From JALORV01 sp963769745 (GTDB lineage: Bacteria; Pseudomonadota; Gammaproteobacteria; Burkholderiales; Burkholderiaceae_F), in contig CAVYNB010000029.1 of NCBI GenBank assembly GCA_963769745.1, positions 124,001 through 188,000 on the forward strand: a stretch of 64,000 nucleotides of DNA, written 5' to 3'. The notes under the pieces are model-generated. The model did no database searches. It was given only the letters and a program-made list of their open reading frames with translations, and was not told the origin of the DNA. Shown here piece by piece: positions 1 through 11,470 of the stretch. Position 1 is the first letter of the stretch. The number at the start of each line of letters is the position of its first letter. A program made the position numbers and the translations under genes.

Positions 1-174
1 GGCGTCGGCCGGTTTAGTGAAGAAAAACGGTGCCTCGCGTTCCGAGAATCCCATCTCCTTCGCATGATCGGCATAGTTGCGACCGACACAGTAGATCCGA
101 TGCACCGGAAACAGATCCGCCGTGCCGTCGATCGGCACGACCGCCTGCCCCGGCGCGGCAATCGCATAACCCAT
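1..174 (-). CDS. Fumarylacetoacetate hydrolase-family protein (N-terminal 58 aa, runs off window)
   Basis: Only the first 58 codons are present; the gene continues past the left edge. The readable protein begins MGYAIAAPGQ and contains RIYCVGRNYADHAKEMG followed by PFFFTKPADA, which is the typical N-terminal block of the short fumarylacetoacetate hydrolase (FAH) family: metal-dependent C-C hydrolases or decarboxylases of aromatic and keto-acid catabolism. The ATG is preceded by GGAG nine bases upstream. It starts 32 bases after the stop of the iron-transporter permease gene, on the same strand, and may be co-transcribed. The metal-binding glutamates lie outside the window, so the substrate cannot be judged. 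Confidence 0.8.
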   Translation of the reverse strand, partial: MGYAIAAPGQAVVPIDGTADLFPVHRIYCVGRNYADHAKEMGFSEREAPFFFTKPADA

Positions 175-206
175 GACGCACACTCCGCGAAAAGGCGGCA
201 AGCGTA

Positions 207-1934
207 CTACGCGTGCCCCGGGCCTGCCGCCCGCGCGATCGCGCGCGACAGCAATGCCACCGGCACCACGCCCACGGCGACGATGGTGAGCGCCGGCAAC
301 GCCGCCTCGGCGAGGCGCTCATCGCTCGCCATCTGATAGGCGACGACCGCGAGCGTGTCGAAGTTGAACGGCCGCAGCACCAGTGTGGCCGGCAATTCCT
401 TCATCACATCGACGAAGACCAGCAGCACGGCCGTCAGCACCGACGGTGCCAGGATCGGCAGGTGGACGCGTCGGAAGGTGTCGAGCGTCGAGGCGCCGAG
501 GCTGCGGGCACTGGCATCCATCGTCGGCGTGATGCGCGCCAGTCCGGCCTCGACCGACTGGTACGCCACCGCGAAGTAGCGCACCAGGTACCCATACAGC
601 AGCGCGACCACGCTGCCGGTCAGCAGCAGGCCCGTGCTCACGCCAATCCACGACCGCATGACACCGTCGAGTGCATTGTCAAAGTTGGCCAGCGGTACCA
701 GGATGCCTACCGCGATGACCGCGCCCGGCAACGCGTATCCCAGGCTCATCAAGCGCACCGACGCGTGTACCAGATGGGCGGGCAATCCACGCTCCGCGGC
801 CCGCGCGGCGTACGCCAGCCCCAGCACGGTCAGCAGCACGACGGCCGCGCCACCGACAGCGATGGCGACTGTGTTGAACATCCATTGCAGGTAGCGCGGC
901 CAGTCAACGCTGCTCCACGCCGGCACCAGCAGGCGCAGCAGAAGGATCACCGGAATGACAAAGCCGAGCAGCACGGGAACCGCGCACGCGGTGATCGCCC
1001 CGACGGTCTGCCACCCGTGCAAGGGTGCCCGCGGCGCCGGCCGCTGACTCGCCGTCGGCGTGAAGAACTGCGCCCGGCCGCGCGCACGCCGTTCGAAGGC
1101 AAGGATGGCGAGCACGATGACCAGCAGCACGGCGGCCAACTGGCTCGCCGCCATCCGATCGCCGAGCGAGAACCACGCGCGATAGATCGCGGCCGTGAAC
1201 GTCTGCAGCCCGAAGTAGACCGAGGCGCCGTAGTCGGCGAGTGTTTCCATCAGCGCGAGTAGCGCGCCCGCAGCGATTGCCGGCCGCGCGAGCGGAACAT
1301 TGACCTGCCACCAGGTCTGCCAGGGCGTCAGGCCCAGGCTGCGTGCCGCGTCGATCATCGCCGCGGTTCGCGCCAAAAATGCGGTGCGCGCCAGCAGATA
1401 AACGTAGGGGTAGAGCACGACGCTGAACACGAACACGCCCCCGCCGAGGGAACGGACTTCCGGAAACCAGTAGTCGCCGCGACGCCAGTCGAAGGCATCG
1501 CGCAGCGCGCCCTGCACCGGCCCGGAAAACTGCAATGCATCCGTGTAGGCATAGGCGACGATATAGGCCGGCATCGCCAGCGGCAGCAACAGAGCCCACT
1601 CGGCGATGCGACGACCGGGAAACTCGCAGCTGGCCGCGATCCACCCGGTCGATGCGCCAAGGACGATCACTCCAATCACGACGCCGAGGCCGAGCACGAA
1701 GGTCTCGACCAGCGCAGCCGGAATCACCGTCGTTGCCAGGTGTCGCAGCGTATCGACCGACGCCGCCGTATCGACGAAGCTGGCGAAAATGCTGAGGACC
1801 GGAAGACCGACCAGCGATGTGCAGACCAGCGCCAGCAACAACGGACGGCCCAGCGCCGACCCCGCCTGTGCCGGTCTCAAGTTTGCGATGCGCACCACGC
1901 CGTCTGACGGGACGGTCCGGCTCTCGTTGCTCAA
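207..1934 (-). CDS. fbpB: Ferric iron ABC transporter permease (FbpB type)
   Basis: A 575-residue inner-membrane permease with two fused transport halves, as in FbpB/SfuB ferric-iron importers. Each half carries an EAA-type cytoplasmic loop: DAARSLGLTPWQTWWQVNVP in the first and DASARSLGASTLDTFRRVHL in the second; both contact the ATPase. PLAMPAYIVAYAYTD in an early membrane segment is also typical. The start is TTG, supported by a perfect AGGAGG four bases upstream. It is divergent from the ATPase gene fbpC, with a Fur-like box between them, so repression by iron-loaded Fur is likely. No periplasmic FbpA gene is visible here; it may lie elsewhere. Confidence 0.88.
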   Translation of the reverse strand: MSNESRTVPSDGVVRIANLRPAQAGSALGRPLLLALVCTSLVGLPVLSIFASFVDTAASVDTLRHLATTVIPAALVETFVLGLGVVIGVIVLGASTGWIAASCEFPGRRIAEWALLLPLAMPAYIVAYAYTDALQFSGPVQGALRDAFDWRRGDYWFPEVRSLGGGVFVFSVVLYPYVYLLARTAFLARTAAMIDAARSLGLTPWQTWWQVNVPLARPAIAAGALLALMETLADYGASVYFGLQTFTAAIYRAWFSLGDRMAASQLAAVLLVIVLAILAFERRARGRAQFFTPTASQRPAPRAPLHGWQTVGAITACAVPVLLGFVIPVILLLRLLVPAWSSVDWPRYLQWMFNTVAIAVGGAAVVLLTVLGLAYAARAAERGLPAHLVHASVRLMSLGYALPGAVIAVGILVPLANFDNALDGVMRSWIGVSTGLLLTGSVVALLYGYLVRYFAVAYQSVEAGLARITPTMDASARSLGASTLDTFRRVHLPILAPSVLTAVLLVFVDVMKELPATLVLRPFNFDTLAVVAYQMASDERLAEAALPALTIVAVGVVPVALLSRAIARAAGPGHA

Positions 1935-1960
1935 TAGCCCTCCTGACGATTGCGGAGTCT

Positions 1961-1997
1961 AAATGCAAATGAGAACTAACCGCATTTAAAGTACACT
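1961..1997. promoter_or_regulatory. Fur-like box overlapping the fbpC promoter in the fbpB/fbpC intergenic region
   Basis: Positions 1961-1987 form an imperfect palindrome with outer arms AAATGC (1961-1966) and GCATTT (1982-1987), and contain AAATGAGAAC, a good match to beta- and gammaproteobacterial Fur half-sites. On the plus strand a possible promoter overlaps it: -35 ATGAGA (1969-1974), 17-base spacer, -10 TACACT (1992-1997). Transcription would then begin about three bases before the fbpC ATG. Position and sequence both fit iron-dependent repression of the divergent transporter genes. Confidence 0.65.
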
Positions 1998-2006
1998 GCA
2001 AGCGCC

Positions 2007-3122
2007 ATGGAGCAGGCCCCACCGCCCCCCGCACTGCTGGTGATCGACGACCTCGCGGTCGCTTACCGCGGGGGCTCGCGCGTGCTCGAGCACCTGACGT
2101 TGTCGCTGGAGCGCGGCGAGATCGGGTGCCTGGTCGGCAGTTCCGGTTGCGGCAAGACCACCCTGTTGCGGGCTATAGCCGGATTTCTGCCGGTGGCCGC
2201 CGGCACGATCGAAATCGACGGGCTGGTCGTTTCCGGGCCGCACTTCACGGCTCCGCCCGAAAAGCGCGGGGTCGGACTGGTGTTCCAGGACTATGCGCTC
2301 TTTCCGCACCTGAAGGTCGTGGACAACATCGCGTTCGGCCTGCGCGCGCTGCGCGGAAGTGCGCGCACGGCCCGCGTGGACGAGATGGTGGCCCTGGTCG
2401 GACTCGCCTCCGAAGCCCATCGTTATCCGCACGAGTTGTCGGGTGGGCAGCAGCAGCGTGTTGCATTGGCGCGGGCACTGGCTCCGAAGCCGGCACTGCT
2501 GCTGATGGATGAGCCCTTTTCGAGCCTGGATGTCGAATTGCGGCAGCGCCTCGGTCACGAGGTGCGCCAGATCCTGAAGGCCAGCGGGACCACGGCGATC
2601 CTCGTGACGCACGATCAGCAGGAAGCGTTTGCAATCGCCGACCGGGTCGGCGTGATGCACGACGGCAACCTCGAGCAGTGGGACCGGCCGTACGAGCTGT
2701 ATCACCGGCCCGCGACACGTTACGTCGCGGACTTCATCGGACAGGGGGTGTTCCTGCCGGCCGAGGTGCTGTCCGCGCGCAACGTTGCGATCGAACTCGG
2801 CGAGTTGAAGGGCGATATCCCGCTGCCCTGCCAGCAAGGGTGTGCCACCTGCGGCAAGGGCTGTCACGTCGAGGTGCTGCTGCGGCCGGACGACGTGATC
2901 CACGACGATGCCAGTCCACTGAAGGCCGAAGTCAGGCGCAAGGTATTCCGTGGAGGCGACTTCATCTACACGCTGCGACTGGACAGCGGTCGCGAAGTCC
3001 TCGCGCTGGTGCCGAGTCACCATGACCACGCGATCGGTGAACTGATCGGCATCCGACTGGACGCCGATCATGTGATCACGTTCCCGGCACGGTCACCGCA
3101 GGATCAATGCAAGGTCAGCTAG
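2007..3122 (+). CDS. fbpC: Ferric iron ABC transporter ATPase (FbpC type)
   Basis: A 371-residue ABC ATPase that powers the FbpB permease. Visible motifs: Walker A GSSGCGKTT (about residues 48-56), Q-loop VFQDYALFPHL, signature LSGGQQQRVALARAL, Walker B LLLMDEPFSSLD and switch histidine ILVTHD. A TOBE-like C-terminal regulatory domain follows. That domain has an unusual cysteine cluster, C275-x3-C279-x2-C282-x3-C286, which looks able to bind a metal or Fe-S cluster. No Shine-Dalgarno sequence precedes the ATG and the predicted transcription start is very close, so the message may be nearly leaderless. It converges with rhlE 64 bases downstream. Confidence 0.9.
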   Translation: MEQAPPPPALLVIDDLAVAYRGGSRVLEHLTLSLERGEIGCLVGSSGCGKTTLLRAIAGFLPVAAGTIEIDGLVVSGPHFTAPPEKRGVGLVFQDYALFPHLKVVDNIAFGLRALRGSARTARVDEMVALVGLASEAHRYPHELSGGQQQRVALARALAPKPALLLMDEPFSSLDVELRQRLGHEVRQILKASGTTAILVTHDQQEAFAIADRVGVMHDGNLEQWDRPYELYHRPATRYVADFIGQGVFLPAEVLSARNVAIELGELKGDIPLPCQQGCATCGKGCHVEVLLRPDDVIHDDASPLKAEVRRKVFRGGDFIYTLRLDSGREVLALVPSHHDHAIGELIGIRLDADHVITFPARSPQDQCKVS

Positions 3123-3186
3123 CAGCGCGCGCTGATCGCGGCCAACGGAGCAAGTTTGGATTGGACGGCGCGGCAGCGCCGACTCA

Positions 3187-4624
3187 CTATTTCTTGCGGC
3201 CACCCAGCAGCGCAGCCACGCGACCCCCGGGCCGGGCGGGCTGTGGCGGAGAGGGCTCGGTCGGAGGCGGAACTGCGGGCTCGGCCGCTGCGCCCGGTTC
3301 ATAGGGTCGACTGAAGAAGTCGTCGGACGGTCGCGTCGCCGCACGGCGCGGTTCTGCTGCCGGTTCGCTGCGACCACGCCGGCTGTCGTCACGTTCGGGA
3401 CGCTCTCGCCCACCACGCGATGCGCTGCGCTCGGTGCTTCGCTCGCGGCGCTCGGCAGAAACCGAGGCGACCTGGAATTTCTGCTTGGTCAGCCGCTCGA
3501 TCGCCGCCACATTCCGCTCGTCCGATCCGGTCATCATCATGATCGCGATGCCCGTGGCGCCCGCGCGACCGGTGCGTCCGATCCGGTGGACATAGTCTTC
3601 CGGCGAAAACGGCACGTCGTAGTTGATGACGACCGGCAGCTCGACGATGTCGAGCCCACGCGCTGCGACATCGGTGGCGACCAGCACCTCGATCGTTCCG
3701 CCCTTGAATCCTTCGAGCGCCTTCATGCGCTCGTCCTGCGTCTTGTCGCCATGGATGGCATCGGCGTTGACGCCCGCCTTCTGCAACTGCCGCGCCAGGC
3801 GCCGGCACTCGATCTTCGAGTTGACGAACACCAGCACCTGCGTGAGGCGCCCGCCGCTGCGTGCCTTCACTCGGGCCGCGCGTGCGCAGCAGCTCGAGCA
3901 GGACATCGGTCTTCTCCGACTCGTGCAGCTTGACGACCTCCTGCGTGACGTTCTCGGCCGTTGCGTTTCGACGCGCCACTTCGACCAGCACGGGGTCGCG
4001 CAGGAAATTGCCGGCGAGCTTCTTGATCTCCTCGGAAAACGTCGCCGAAAACATCAGGCTCTGCCGCTCTTTCGGCAGGTGGTTCAGGATGCGCGAGATG
4101 TCCGGCAGAAATCCCATGTCGAGCATGCGATCGGCTTCGTCGAGCACGACAATCTGCACCTGGCCCAGCGACGTGTTCTTGCTCTGCAGGTGGTCGAGCA
4201 GGCGGCCCGGCGTGGCCACGACGATCTCGACGCCGGTGCGCAGCGCCTGCGTCTGCGGATCCATGTCGACGCCGCCATAGACCACCGCGCAGCGCAGCGG
4301 CGTGCCGGTGATGTAGAGCTTGACGTTCTCGGCGACCTGGTCGGCCAGTTCGCGTGTCGGCGTGAGCACCAGCGCGCGCACCGGGTGGCGCGCCGGCGAC
4401 ATGCTGGTGCTGGCCTGTGGCAGCAGGCGCTGGATGATCGGCAGTGCGAATCCGGCCGTCTTGCCGGTTCCTGTCTGCGCGGCACCCATCACGTCGCGGC
4501 CCTGCATCACCAGCGGTATCGCCTTCGACTGGATCGGCGTCGGAGTCGTGTACCCCATGGCCTTCACCGCGGCGACGATGCGCGGGTCGAGGCCGAAGTG
4601 GTCAAAGTCGTGATAGTCGGACAA
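3187..4624 (-). CDS. rhlE: DEAD-box RNA helicase RhlE, with a +1 frameshift
   Basis: ATP-dependent RNA helicase used in ribosome maturation and RNA decay. The N-terminal half shows the Q motif region, AQTGTGKT (motif I), PTRELA, TPGRL, DEAD (VLDEADRML) and SAT (MFSATF). The second half, in another frame, has VLVFVNS, ATDVAARGLD and HRIGRTGRAG, then an Arg/Ser/Pro-rich tail. The frames join near 3856-3864, where one surplus base must be removed; the corrected protein is 478 aa. I chose the TTG at 4624 (MSDYHDFDHFGLD); upstream codons of the same frame run into the tRNA gene. The break is probably a sequence error. Confidence 0.85.
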
Positions 4625-4653
4625 GGGTGGGTGCCGGTTGTTCTCTTGGTAAA

Positions 4654-4730
4654 TGGTGGGCCGTGCTGGATTTGAACCAGCGACCAAAGGATTATGAGTC
4701 CTCTGCTCTAACCAGCTGAGCTAACGGCCC
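4654..4730 (-). tRNA. tRNA-Ile(CAU), the lysidine-modified isoleucine tRNA
   Basis: A complete 77-base tRNA with encoded CCA. The acceptor stem pairs GGGCCGT with ACGGCCC, the D-arm is TTAGCTCAGCTGGTTAGAGC, and the anticodon loop is CTCATAA with anticodon CAU. The C4-G69 and C5-G68 pairs match those that TilS uses to recognise tRNA-Ile2 in E. coli and differ from elongator tRNA-Met, and the T-arm also matches tRNA-Ile2. Elongator Met is the alternative. The gene lies between rpoD and rhlE on the same strand. Confidence 0.8.
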
Positions 4731-4802
4731 GTCGGACCGAAGTGTGCACGTCCGCAGCGCAGTGCCGCGGACGTGAGTCGTCGATTCAGGGAGCACGCGG
4801 CC

Positions 4803-7100
<2,298 letters not shown>

Positions 7101-7513
7101 CGTTCTCACTCCGATCGCCTGCCACGCCGGGCAGGACTGTCACTGGGAAGCGCGTACGTCCTGCAGCGACACAGGTCGGCACGGCTTGCATACATCATTG
7201 GGTTCAATCACGCGATCTCAATCGGGACCGCCGCCACCACAGCGTGGTCTCGATGCCGCATCTCCGCGTGACCGTGAGCTGACTTGCCGCGAGGGCCGGG
7301 CGCGATCCTTGTTCGGGCGCCCTGCAGTGCATCCTGCACGCTGGTCGATGCTTAAGTGCTGCGCCACCGATCAATTCGTGATCTCCTGGGCGCCCCGACG
7401 CGTGATGCTGCGTTTCTGCCTGAAGCCCGAAACCGCTCGAAACGTCGAGAATTCAACATATTAGCAAACTTCCTCCACCCCGCGGCCCAGCGCCGAAATA
7501 CCTCCGAACATTG
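7101..7513. other. Intergenic region between dnaG and rpoD
   Basis: A 413-base stretch with no convincing gene. It must carry the rpoD 5' region. The best promoter-like sequence on the minus strand is an extended -10, TGCTAATAT (7458-7466), without a recognisable -35 box. I saw no clear heat-shock promoter and no intrinsic terminator after dnaG, so read-through from dnaG into rpoD is possible. Confidence 0.4.
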
Positions 7514-9295
7514 CTAGGGACGCGTTTCCATGCTGCGCCCACGCGCCTGCGTATAAGCCAGGTCGGCCGCCCGATACGCATTCAGTCGCTCCGGGGACTG
7601 TTCCTGCTCGAATTCGGCGAGCCGCTCGCTGCGCTCCTGCGCCAGCCGGCGCAAGCGGAGTTTGTGGAACGCTTCATCGAGCACCTGGCGGGCCGTCTCG
7701 ACATCCGTGTCCATTTCCATTTCCTGGGCGGCCAGAACCCGGTAATCATCGATGAACGGACTGTCCTGCATGACCTCGAGCAGCGCTCCGTGAGTCATCA
7801 CCGCACCCGCGGACGGATCCGGAGCCGTCGCCATGGTCCAGACCTCGGCAATCTCACGGTCGATCGGATCGTCACGGCCCACATGCTCCTCGGTGATCGC
7901 CGGGCTGAATTCTCTTGCGAGCGCCGGGTGCGTCAGCAGTTGCTGCAGGATGCGTCGCTTGAGGTCCTCGACCTCGGCATGGGGCGTTCGTCGAGCCATC
8001 GGGGCGGGGCGGCTGCGGCGCTCCCTGCGCAATCCGAACAGGGCTTCAATGTCATCCTGAGGCGTGCGCGCCGCTTCCGCCAGTTCGTGCAGCAACTGCA
8101 GCCGCAGTGCGCCGGGAGGCATCGAGAGCACCAGCGGCCGGGCATCGGCCACGATGGCGGCTCGATCCTCGGGCGACGCCAGCGATCGGCCCGACGCCAG
8201 TGACTCGATGAAGAAGCGTGACAGCGGCAGCGCCTCATCCAGTTGCTCGGCAAACGCTGCAGCGCCGCCGCGCTGCACGATGCTGTCGGGGTCCTCGCCC
8301 TCGGGCAGAAGGACAAAGCTCGCGCGCTTGGTATCGGCTATGACCGGCAGCGTCGCCTCCAGGGCCCGGCGTGCCGCCTTGCGACCCGCCGCATCGCCGT
8401 CGAAGGCGAAGATCACGTGGTCCGTGTTTCGCATCAGTGCGCTGACATGCGCACTGGTAACCGCAGTGCCGAGCGCCGCCACCGCTTCGCCGAATCCGGC
8501 CTGCGCGAGCTGTATCACGTCAAGGTAGCCCTCACAGACAATTGCACGGCCGCTCTGCCGGATCGACTCGCGCGCTTCGTGCAGTCCATACAGCTCCTGA
8601 CCCTTGCGAAACACGGGTGTTTCGGGTGAGTTGAGATACTTCGGCTCGCCCTGCCCGAGCACCCGCGCACCGAAACCGATCACCTGGCCCCGAACGTTGC
8701 GTATCGGGAACATGATCCGGCCGCGGAACCGGTCGTAGCGCTTGCCCTCGTCGGCGATCACCAGTCCGGCCTCGACCAGTCGGGGATCATCGTAGTTGTC
8801 AGCTGCCGCGCGCAGCGGTTGCCAGGCATCGGGTGCGTAGCCGAGCGCGAAGCGGGCTGCGGTTTGTCCGGTCAATCCGCGGCCCTTGAGGTAGTCGACC
8901 GCAACGTGGCTCTCCTTGAGCTGGCCGCGGTAAAAATCGGCGGCGCGCTTGAGCAAGTCGGTCAGTGCACTGGCCTTGCTGGCGGCCTCGCGGTCGCGCT
9001 CGGCCGACTCCGGCACCTGCAGTCCCGCCTGCTGCGCCAGATCGCGGATCGCCTCGACATAGCCGAGTCCGCGCAGCTCCATCAGGAACCCGATGGCACT
9101 GCCGTGCGCTCCGCAGCCAAAGCAGTGATAGAACTGCTTCGATGGACTGACAGTGAACGACGGTGACTTTTCCCCGTGGAACGGGCACAGCCCCAGGAAA
9201 TTCTGCCCGCCCTTTTTCAACTGCACATGGCGACCGACGACGTCGACGATGTCGACGCGCGCGAGCAGGTCCTGGATGAAGCTCTGCGGGATCAT
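7514..9295 (-). CDS. dnaG: DNA primase DnaG
   Basis: Synthesises RNA primers for lagging-strand replication. The 593-residue protein has the N-terminal CHC2 zinc finger with ligands C37, H40, C58 and C61, then the catalytic core with the TOPRIM acidic motifs (IVCEGYLDVI and VIFAFDGDAAGRKAA). A C-terminal region of about 150 residues should contact the DnaB helicase. The ATG at 9295 gives the family-typical start MIPQSFIQDLL. It lies downstream of rpsU and the yqeY-like gene on the same strand, the usual order around rpoD. Confidence 0.96.
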   Translation of the reverse strand: MIPQSFIQDLLARVDIVDVVGRHVQLKKGGQNFLGLCPFHGEKSPSFTVSPSKQFYHCFGCGAHGSAIGFLMELRGLGYVEAIRDLAQQAGLQVPESAERDREAASKASALTDLLKRAADFYRGQLKESHVAVDYLKGRGLTGQTAARFALGYAPDAWQPLRAAADNYDDPRLVEAGLVIADEGKRYDRFRGRIMFPIRNVRGQVIGFGARVLGQGEPKYLNSPETPVFRKGQELYGLHEARESIRQSGRAIVCEGYLDVIQLAQAGFGEAVAALGTAVTSAHVSALMRNTDHVIFAFDGDAAGRKAARRALEATLPVIADTKRASFVLLPEGEDPDSIVQRGGAAAFAEQLDEALPLSRFFIESLASGRSLASPEDRAAIVADARPLVLSMPPGALRLQLLHELAEAARTPQDDIEALFGLRRERRSRPAPMARRTPHAEVEDLKRRILQQLLTHPALAREFSPAITEEHVGRDDPIDREIAEVWTMATAPDPSAGAVMTHGALLEVMQDSPFIDDYRVLAAQEMEMDTDVETARQVLDEAFHKLRLRRLAQERSERLAEFEQEQSPERLNAYRAADLAYTQARGRSMETRP

Positions 9296-9424
9296 GGCTT
9301 CGAAAGTTTACGCACGCGCACGACCGGCGCCGGCCCTGGGTCGACGACTCGCAGCCTATGGGCCGGTTGTCCGACCGAAGGTCCGCGCGGCGAGCACTGC
9401 TGTCGGCGGGGATCGAAACCGTAC

Positions 9425-9880
9425 CTAGCCCAGCCGCTGCTTGACGAGGCCGGAAACCCGGCTCATGTCTGCACGGCCTGCCAGACGCGGCTTGACCAGC
9501 GCCATCACCTTGCCCATGGCCTGAGGACCGGACATCCCGACATCGGCGATGGCCGCATCGATGACGGCCACGACCTCGGCCTCCGAGAGTTGCTGCGGCA
9601 GGTAGCCGGTCAGCAGGTTCAGTTCGGCCGTTTCCTTGTCGACGAGATCGGTCCGGCCGGCCTTGGTGAACTGCTCGATCGAATCCTTGCGCTGCTTGAT
9701 GAGTTTCTCGACGATCGCCAGCACGGCAGTGTCGTCAACGACGATCCGCTCGTCGACTTCCTTCTGCTTGATCGCTGCTTGCAGCAGGCGGATTGCCGAC
9801 AGCCTTGCGGAATCCTTTGCGCGCATGGCCGATTTCATGTCCTCGGTGATGCGGTCCTTGAGCGACGTTGTGACAGTCAT
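9425..9880 (-). CDS. GatB/YqeY domain protein
   Basis: A 151-residue protein of the YqeY family, related to the tail domain of GatB that binds tRNA in the amidotransferase complex. The cellular role of free-standing YqeY is not settled. Recognisable features are SLKDRITEDMKSAMRAKDS at the N-terminus, LRLLQAAIKQKEVDER-like helices (IRLLQAAIKQKEVDERI) and the C-terminal block GPQAMGKVMALVKPRLAGRA. I start at the ATG at 9880, with GGAG six bases upstream; earlier in-frame codons have no such support. It lies between rpsU and dnaG, its common position in proteobacteria. Confidence 0.9.
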   Translation of the reverse strand: MTVTTSLKDRITEDMKSAMRAKDSARLSAIRLLQAAIKQKEVDERIVVDDTAVLAIVEKLIKQRKDSIEQFTKAGRTDLVDKETAELNLLTGYLPQQLSEAEVVAVIDAAIADVGMSGPQAMGKVMALVKPRLAGRADMSRVSGLVKQRLG

Positions 9881-9920
9881 TGAAGTCTCCATTGACAGTT
9901 GCCGTCGACAGAAAGCGAAA

Positions 9921-9945
9921 GCGCGCCCTGAGGCGCGCCTTGTTC
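9921..9945 (-). terminator. Possible rpsU terminator hairpin
   Basis: A seven-base-pair GC stem, GCGCGCC (9921-9927) with GGCGCGC (9932-9938), and a four-base loop. On the minus strand it is followed by a T-rich but interrupted TTTCGCTTTC. It lies between rpsU and the yqeY-like gene, so it may only attenuate. Confidence 0.45.
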
Positions 9946-10067
9946 CCACTGCACGGTTTGACGGATTGCTGTGCGGCCGCTATGACCCAAATCTATGGAC
10001 CAAACACCGCGGATCAAGCACTCTGTCGCCGTGATCAGGCCGCAATCCGGCCCATTGCCTAATACGT

Positions 10068-10280
10068 CTAGTACATCTTTTTCGGCAGCATCTGGCTGCG
10101 CAGCCGCTTGAAGTGGCGCTTGATCGCGGCGGACTTCTTCCGCTTGCGCTCGGCCGTCGGCTTTTCATAGAACTCGCGCGCGCGCAGCTCGGTCAGAAGT
10201 CCGCTCTTTTCAATCGTGCGCTTGAAGCGGCGCAGGGCAACTTCGAACGGCTCGTTTTCTTTGACGCGTATCGTGGGCAT
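10068..10280 (-). CDS. rpsU: 30S ribosomal protein S21
   Basis: A 70-residue basic protein of the small ribosomal subunit that helps mRNA base-pair with 16S rRNA. The sequence MPTIRVKENEPFEVALRRF followed by a KRKK-rich C-terminus is the normal S21 pattern and length. A good promoter lies upstream and tsaD is divergent, the usual arrangement. It is the first gene of the rpsU-yqeY-dnaG-rpoD series on this strand. Confidence 0.97.
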   Translation of the reverse strand: MPTIRVKENEPFEVALRRFKRTIEKSGLLTELRAREFYEKPTAERKRKKSAAIKRHFKRLRSQMLPKKMY

Positions 10281-10347
10281 CGGGATATGGGTAAGGTTGA
10301 ATCGGCTACAACTGCGTTGTCAGGGCGCCGGGGCGGAAAAGCCGAGC

Positions 10348-10377
10348 ATTATATCCGCAACTCAATTCCGTAGACAA
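10348..10377 (-). promoter_or_regulatory. Sigma-70 promoter of rpsU
   Basis: On the minus strand: -35 TTGTCT (10372-10377), 18-base spacer and a perfect -10 TATAAT (10348-10353), about 65 bases upstream of the rpsU start codon. Confidence 0.7.
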
Positions 10378-10437
10378 GTCAACGGTTTAGCTCGTGGGAC
10401 GGCCCGGGCTCCCGAAGGGGTCTCGTACACTCGACCC

Positions 10438-11464
10438 ATGCGCATCCTGGGCATCGAGACTTCCTGCGACGAAACCGGAATTGCCCTGCTGGACAGCGAG
10501 GCCGGGCTGCTTGCCCAGGCGTTGCATTCGCAGGTCGACATGCACGAAGCCTACGGCGGCGTCGTGCCGGAGCTGGCGTCGCGGGACCACATCCGTCGTG
10601 TTCTGCCCCTCCTCGACCGCGTGTTAAGGGATGCGGGCCAGACGGCGGCCGACATCGATGTAATCGCAGTGACCGCAGGACCCGGACTCGCCGGAGCTCT
10701 GCTGGTGGGCACCAGCGTGGCCCATGGCATCGGCTATGCAATCGGTCGCCCCGTGATCGAAGTGCACCACCTCGAAGGACACCTGCTGTCGGCCCTGCTG
10801 GCAAAGCCGGAGCCAGCAGTTTCCGTTCGTCGCGTTGCTGGTGTCCGGCGGCCATACTCAACTGATGCGCGTCGACGACTGGGGCCGCTATGCGCTGTTG
10901 GGCGAAACGCTCGATGACGCTGCCGGGGAGGCGTTCGACAAGACGGCGCAGTTACTGGGGCTGGGCTACCCGGGTGGCCCGGCGGTGTCACGCCTGGCGC
11001 AGTTCGGCGTCGCGGACGCGGTGCGCCTTCCGCGGCCGATGCTCGCCAGCGGCGACCTCGACTTCAGCTTCAGCGGCCTGAAGACGGCTGTCCTCACTGC
11101 CGTACGCAAGCAAGGCAACCTCTGCGAGCAGGGCCGTGCCGATATTGCTCGGGCATTCGTCGAAGCCATTGTCGAGGTCCTGGCGATCAAGGCTCGACGT
11201 GCACTCGAATCCACCGGACTCGACCGGCTGGTCGTCGCGGGCGGTGTGGGCGCCAATGCCCAGTTGCGCGAACGACTGCAGGCCGATGCGACTCGCAACG
11301 GCAGCACGGTTTTCTTCCCTCCGCAGAGCCTCTGCACCGACAACGGCGCGATGATCGCGCTCGCCGGCCTGGCCGCGCTGCGTCGTACTGATCCGGCCAC
11401 GCTGGGCCGACGGCTCGGATTCGCGGTTCATCCGCGCTGGACCCTGGCCGAGGCCACCGCCTGA
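10438..11464 (+). CDS. tsaD: tRNA threonylcarbamoyltransferase TsaD, with a +1 frameshift
   Basis: Transfers the threonylcarbamoyl group in the t6A37 modification of ANN-decoding tRNAs; it is essential in most bacteria. The N-terminal part reads MRILGIETSCDETGIA with the metal-binding HHLEGH; the second frame continues FPFVALLVSGGHTQL, GEAFDKTAQLLGLGYPGGP and DNGAMIALAG. One surplus base must be removed at about 10811-10821 (the expected EPQFPFVALL is restored), giving 341 aa, the family length. Because the gene is essential, I regard this as a sequence error. It is divergent from rpsU and converges with plsY. Confidence 0.9.
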
Positions 11465-11470
11465 TCCAAC

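Noticed and set aside
4654..4730. Elongator tRNA-Met
   Set aside because: The anticodon is compatible, but the C4-G69 and C5-G68 pairs and the T-arm follow tRNA-Ile2; kept as a minor alternative.
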